Assembly (NCBI GenBank): GCA_030639665.1 | Contig: DAOWCC010000101.1 | Coordinates: 1-8,814 of the forward strand | Reading direction: 5' to 3' | From: Elusimicrobiota bacterium | GTDB taxonomy: Bacteria; Elusimicrobiota; Elusimicrobia; Elusimicrobiales; UBA9959 | DNA length: 8,814 nt | Part shown: positions 6,380-8,814 of the stretch, in pieces | How the letters are laid out: the number at the start of each line of letters is the position of its first letter | How positions within the stretch are numbered: position 1 is the stretch's first letter | The notes under the pieces: model-generated | The model's input: only the letters and a program-made list of their open reading frames with translations | The model's database searches: none | Told to the model about the DNA's origin: nothing | Program-made: the position numbers and the translations under genes

Positions 6380-7114
6380 ATGTTTATTAAACCCTATGGC
6401 GACACTTTGGATGACGGAGCGATTCAACTTTCTTTTACCTTGCCGATTAAATGCGGCGGAAAAGCCAAGGAAGCGGCGAAGATATATGTACATAAACTCG
6501 GCTTCACAAATTGCGGCATAGTTCACGCCTCGCCGCTTTCGGAAAATTTCACCTTCTTTGTGGTTTACGCCAAAACGGAAGTATCCATTGATTACAATAA
6601 AGTCGAATACCACGAAGCGGTGGAAAAGACCTTATCCATGGACGAGATAAATACTTTCATAAAAACAAACTTCAAAAGAAAATTAACCATAGTCGGAGCC
6701 TGCACTGGCTTTGACGCTCATACCGTGGGTATAGACGCCATTTTAAATATGAAAGGATTTAATCATCATTTCGGACTGGAAAGATATTCCATGCTTAAAA
6801 CCTTTAATCTCGGCTCTCAAGTTCCCAATGATAAGCTTTTGGAATATGCCGCGAAAGTTAAAGCGGACGCTATACTCGTATCGCAAGTAGTCACCCAAAA
6901 AGATATTCATATCCAGAATATGACTGAACTTATTGAAATGGCGGAAGCGGAAAATTCGCGAGATAAGTTTATTATGATAGCCGGAGGGCCGCGAATAAAT
7001 AATAAGCTCGCAAAAGAATTGGGCTATGACGCGGGCTTTGGTTCAGGCACTTACGCTGAAGATGTGGCGACATACATAGTAAAAACGCTTCAAGAAAAAA
7101 ATATTAATAAGTGA
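6380..7114 (+). CDS. kamE: Lysine 5,6-aminomutase beta subunit (B12- and PLP-binding)
   Basis: KamE is the small subunit of lysine 5,6-aminomutase and carries both cofactor anchors. The N-terminal part (KPYGDTLDDGAIQLSFTLP, residues 4-22) belongs to the dimerisation domain. The C-terminal half is a Rossmann-type cobalamin domain with the DxHxxG motif D112-A-H114-T-V-G117, the base-off histidine ligand, then S168 and the G202-G203 turn. K125 (NMKG) sits 11 residues after H114, exactly the spacing of H133 and K144 in the Clostridium sticklandii enzyme, so K125 is the expected PLP Schiff-base lysine. At 244 residues it is about 18 shorter at the N-terminus than that enzyme. The start is well supported by GGAGG six bases upstream. 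It ends 29 bases before the convergent deaminase gene, and no convincing terminator lies in that gap. Confidence 0.96.
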   Translation: MFIKPYGDTLDDGAIQLSFTLPIKCGGKAKEAAKIYVHKLGFTNCGIVHASPLSENFTFFVVYAKTEVSIDYNKVEYHEAVEKTLSMDEINTFIKTNFKRKLTIVGACTGFDAHTVGIDAILNMKGFNHHFGLERYSMLKTFNLGSQVPNDKLLEYAAKVKADAILVSQVVTQKDIHIQNMTELIEMAEAENSRDKFIMIAGGPRINNKLAKELGYDAGFGSGTYAEDVATYIVKTLQEKNINK

Positions 7115-7143
7115 TGCCGCGGCCACATTATATTTTTAATACA

Positions 7144-8145
7144 TTAGTCCACAATCCATGAGGGTTCCCGCTCAAACTTTTCAATGAGCAATTTTTTCTT
7201 TTCCTCGGGAAGCCATGAAGATTTTATACCGAGAAGCATAATTTCGCAAATCTCCCGTTTTGAAAAACCGCAATCCTCGACGAGCGAACGATACTCCCCC
7301 GCAAGAGAAGTGTTAAACATCTTAGGGTCATCGGTATTGATACTAATAATCAAACCATGCTTAAAATATTTTCTAATCGGATGATCCGTAATATTATTTA
7401 CAACTCCGGTGCGGACATTTGACATGGGGCAAAGCTCAAGGGGAATTTTATTTTTCGCAATATAATCCAGAAGTTTAGGGTCTTCAAAAACTCGCGTTCC
7501 ATGTCCAATCCTCTGAGCGTGAAGCGTCTTGATTGCTCCCCAAACACTTTGCGCTCCGGACGCTTCTCCCGCGTGGGCATTAGTATGAAAACCCATATCG
7601 CGAGCCTCACGAAACAATAACTCAAACGGCTCCGGCGGATACTCATGCTCCGACCCGCCTATTCCAATACCTACAATGCCGCAATCTTTGACTTCATTCA
7701 ATGCCTTTAAAGTTTTTATTTCGGACTCCGGCCCATAATCCCGAACAAGATCCGCAATAAGTGAAACCTCAATATCCGGCGCTTTGGACAACCCTTTCCT
7801 GACGGCATAGGTAAGTTCTCGCGCGTCCAGTCCAAGCCGAACAAAGGGCGATGGGGAAAAAAACATCTCCACATAGCGAATATTCTGCTTAGCCATGTCG
7901 CGAGCTGTAAGCTCAGCGATATAGGTGAAATCCTCATATTCGCGCAAGAATTGATTCTTCCATGACCACGCCTCAATAAACTGAGGAAAATCTTTATACT
8001 CAAATCGTTTCTCAAGAGCGGCAACATTTGAAATGGAAGAATCACCGCCATATTTTTGAATAAGTTCAAATAGAGCTTTATGGGGAATAGAGCCTTCAAG
8101 ATGAACATGCAATTCTATTTTAGGCAAATCTTCATACCATGTCAT
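7144..8145 (-). CDS. Adenosine deaminase family enzyme
   Basis: This is a metal-dependent deaminase of the adenosine/AMP deaminase family, a TIM-barrel amidohydrolase that hydrolyses the 6-amino group of an adenine-type substrate. All catalytic residues are present: H13 and H15 (ELHVHLEG), H191 and proton-donor E194 (NAHAGEA), H215 (RIGHG), and D272-D273 (SINTDDP). The 333-residue length is normal and there is no signal peptide. The exact substrate cannot be read from these motifs: adenosine, adenine, 5'-deoxyadenosine or aminodeoxyfutalosine are all possible, and HLEGS instead of HLDGS leaves classical adenosine deaminase open. The start has GAGGA seven bases upstream. It faces kamE tail to tail, so it is not part of the kam transcript and has its own promoter. 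Neighbouring SAM-radical and B12 enzymes can release 5'-deoxyadenosine, which makes that substrate worth considering. Confidence 0.88.
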   Translation of the reverse strand: MTWYEDLPKIELHVHLEGSIPHKALFELIQKYGGDSSISNVAALEKRFEYKDFPQFIEAWSWKNQFLREYEDFTYIAELTARDMAKQNIRYVEMFFSPSPFVRLGLDARELTYAVRKGLSKAPDIEVSLIADLVRDYGPESEIKTLKALNEVKDCGIVGIGIGGSEHEYPPEPFELLFREARDMGFHTNAHAGEASGAQSVWGAIKTLHAQRIGHGTRVFEDPKLLDYIAKNKIPLELCPMSNVRTGVVNNITDHPIRKYFKHGLIISINTDDPKMFNTSLAGEYRSLVEDCGFSKREICEIMLLGIKSSWLPEEKKKLLIEKFEREPSWIVD

Positions 8146-8177
8146 AAATTATTCCTCTTTTGCGCTAACTTTGTCAT
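8142..8177 (-). CDS. Possible 11-codon leader ORF coupled to the deaminase start
   Basis: On the minus strand an ATG at 8177-8175 opens a short frame, MTKLAQKRNNL, whose TGA overlaps the deaminase ATG as ATGA (8145-8142). It has its own SD, GGAGG (8191-8187), nine bases upstream. The deaminase SD (GAGGA) lies within it. The layout fits translational coupling or a leader peptide. The SD would begin only a few bases after the predicted transcription start, and an ORF this short may be chance. Confidence 0.25.
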   Translation of the reverse strand: MTKLAQKRNNL

Positions 8178-8199
8178 TGAGCAAATCCTCCACCTTTCC

Positions 8200-8228
8200 A
8201 ATATATCATAGTCATTATTCTCTGTCAA
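8200..8228 (-). promoter_or_regulatory. Sigma70-type promoter for the deaminase gene
   Basis: Reading the minus strand, a perfect -35 TTGACA (8228-8223) is followed by a 17-base spacer and a -10 TATATT (8205-8200). TGA directly before the -10 gives an extended -10 element. Transcription would start near 8193-8194, about 48 bases before the deaminase ATG. This is the best promoter match in the window. The remaining part of the 203-base divergent gap (8146-8348) holds only AT-rich sequence and a short hairpin-like GTTTTTCTAAAAAC at 8249-8262. Confidence 0.75.
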
Positions 8229-8348
8229 ACGGAGCATTAAGCAGAAATGTTTTTCTAAAAACTTCCCAATTAAAATGATAAAATAAAATTAATTAGAAAC
8301 TGATGTTTTCACTTGTATATTTTATCAGCGTATATTATGGAGGCCATC

Positions 8349-8814
8349 ATGGCAGAACATTTAAATCTTGAAAAATCCGAGAAGCTTTATAAAAGAGCTC
8401 AGGAATTAATACCCGGAGGCATGCTCGGCATAAGGCGGCCTTATAATTTTATACCCGGAGAATATCCCATATTTTTTGAAACCGCCAAAGGCGGAAAAGT
8501 TATTGACGCGGACGGCAATGAGTATATAGACATGCTTTGCGCCTACGGCCCGATAATAATCGGCCACAGAGAAGAAGAAATAGACAATGCGGCCATAGCT
8601 CAAATCAGGGAAAAAGGGTTCTGCATGTCGCTGGTACAGGAAATCCAAAATACTCTGGCTGAAAAAATGATAGACCTTATTCCTTCGGCTGAAAAAATTA
8701 TTTTTGTTAAAACAGGTTCGGACGCCACGACACTTGCGACCAGAATTGCCCGCGGCTATACAAACAAAACCAAAATACTTCGCAGCGGCTATCATGGCTG
8801 GCATGACTGGTGCG
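8349..8814 (+). CDS. Class III aminotransferase, glutamate-1-semialdehyde-aminomutase-like (5' part)
   Basis: The first 155 codons of a PLP-dependent class III aminotransferase are present; the gene continues beyond the window. Visible features are the N-terminal PGGMLGIRRP loop, the GGKVIDADGNEYIDM strand pair typical of the family, the PLP phosphate-binding KTGSDATTLATRIARGYT, and YHGWHDW, the aromatic that stacks on PLP. The catalytic lysine lies outside the window. GSA-type enzymes move or exchange amino groups, but here the YHGWHDW form and the kam neighbourhood suggest a substrate-level transaminase rather than a haem-synthesis enzyme. A role on a lysine-derived amino acid is inference. 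The start at 8349 has GGAGG (8339-8343) five bases upstream; an in-frame ATG at 8337 is possible but overlaps that SD. It is divergent from the deaminase gene, and I could not assign a convincing promoter. Confidence 0.87.
   Translation, partial: MAEHLNLEKSEKLYKRAQELIPGGMLGIRRPYNFIPGEYPIFFETAKGGKVIDADGNEYIDMLCAYGPIIIGHREEEIDNAAIAQIREKGFCMSLVQEIQNTLAEKMIDLIPSAEKIIFVKTGSDATTLATRIARGYTNKTKILRSGYHGWHDWC

Noticed and set aside
5822..6613. Long minus-strand open frame of 263 codons across the ankyrin gene
   Set aside because: It is the antisense shadow of the repetitive ankyrin coding sequence, its protein repeats follow the 96-bp DNA period, and it crosses into kamE without a plausible ribosome site or domain.
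7115..7143. Bidirectional terminator between kamE and the deaminase gene
   Set aside because: GCCGCGGC is a palindrome but has no loop, and the following T run is short and separated from it, so a terminator is not supported.
8293..8321. Promoter for the aminotransferase gene (TTAGAA, 17 bases, TATATT)
   Set aside because: The -35 matches only three of six consensus bases and the region is AT-rich enough to give such matches by chance.
8406..8804. Minus-strand open frame of 132 codons near the window end
   Set aside because: It lies wholly antisense to the well-supported class III aminotransferase, whose motifs and SD are clear.
1..8814. Mobile element, CRISPR array, tRNA or rRNA gene in the window
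   Set aside because: I saw no transposase or integrase motifs, no terminal inverted repeats around the ankyrin gene, no regularly spaced non-coding repeats and no tRNA-like cloverleaf.

Overview
The window is an AT-rich stretch from an anaerobic, amino-acid-fermenting bacterium. Its core is the lysine fermentation (kam) cluster: radical-SAM lysine 2,3-aminomutase (kamA), the two reactivase genes (kamB, kamC) and the two subunits of B12/PLP-dependent lysine 5,6-aminomutase (kamD, kamE), all on the + strand in the order known from fusobacteria, clostridia and other lysine fermenters. The sequence alone does not fix the phylum. Low GC, heavy use of AGA/AAA/GAA codons and a B12-dependent lysine pathway would suit Cloacimonadota, Elusimicrobiota, Fusobacteria or Clostridia-like uncultured anaerobes, and this is a guess.

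Layout. 1-58: the last 18 codons of an upstream gene, plausibly kdd (3,5-diaminohexanoate dehydrogenase). 59-175: a short leader with an SD-containing palindrome, three copies of a CTGATTTCT motif and an AT-rich perfect hairpin directly before the kamA ribosome site. 176-1456: kamA. 1457-1575: a gap largely covered by an open -1-frame, Lys/Gln-rich tail that ends 21 bases before kamB. 1576-5570: kamB, kamC and kamD, overlapping each other by 11 and 8 bases, so tightly coupled. 5571-5651: GC-rich hairpin. 5652-6257: a cytoplasmic ankyrin-repeat gene sitting between the two subunit genes of lysine 5,6-aminomutase. 6258-6379: a leader able to form a long imperfect hairpin. 6380-7114: kamE. 7144-8145 (minus strand): an adenosine-deaminase-family enzyme, convergent with kamE, with its own sigma70-type promoter and a possible 11-codon leader ORF. 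8349-8814 (+): the start of a class III (glutamate-1-semialdehyde-like) aminotransferase that runs off the window.

How the genes work together. KamA converts L-lysine to L-beta-lysine. KamD/KamE move the terminal amino group to give 3,5-diaminohexanoate, which Kdd and downstream enzymes cleave and oxidise to acetyl-CoA and butyryl-CoA precursors. KamB (P-loop ATPase) and KamC (MutS-like ATPase) are thought to restore KamDE after its adenosylcobalamin is damaged. The parts that the standard pathway does not explain are the ankyrin gene with its regular 32-residue repeats placed between kamD and kamE, the structured leaders before kamA and kamE, the out-of-frame tail after kamA, and the neighbouring deaminase, which might clear 5'-deoxyadenosine.
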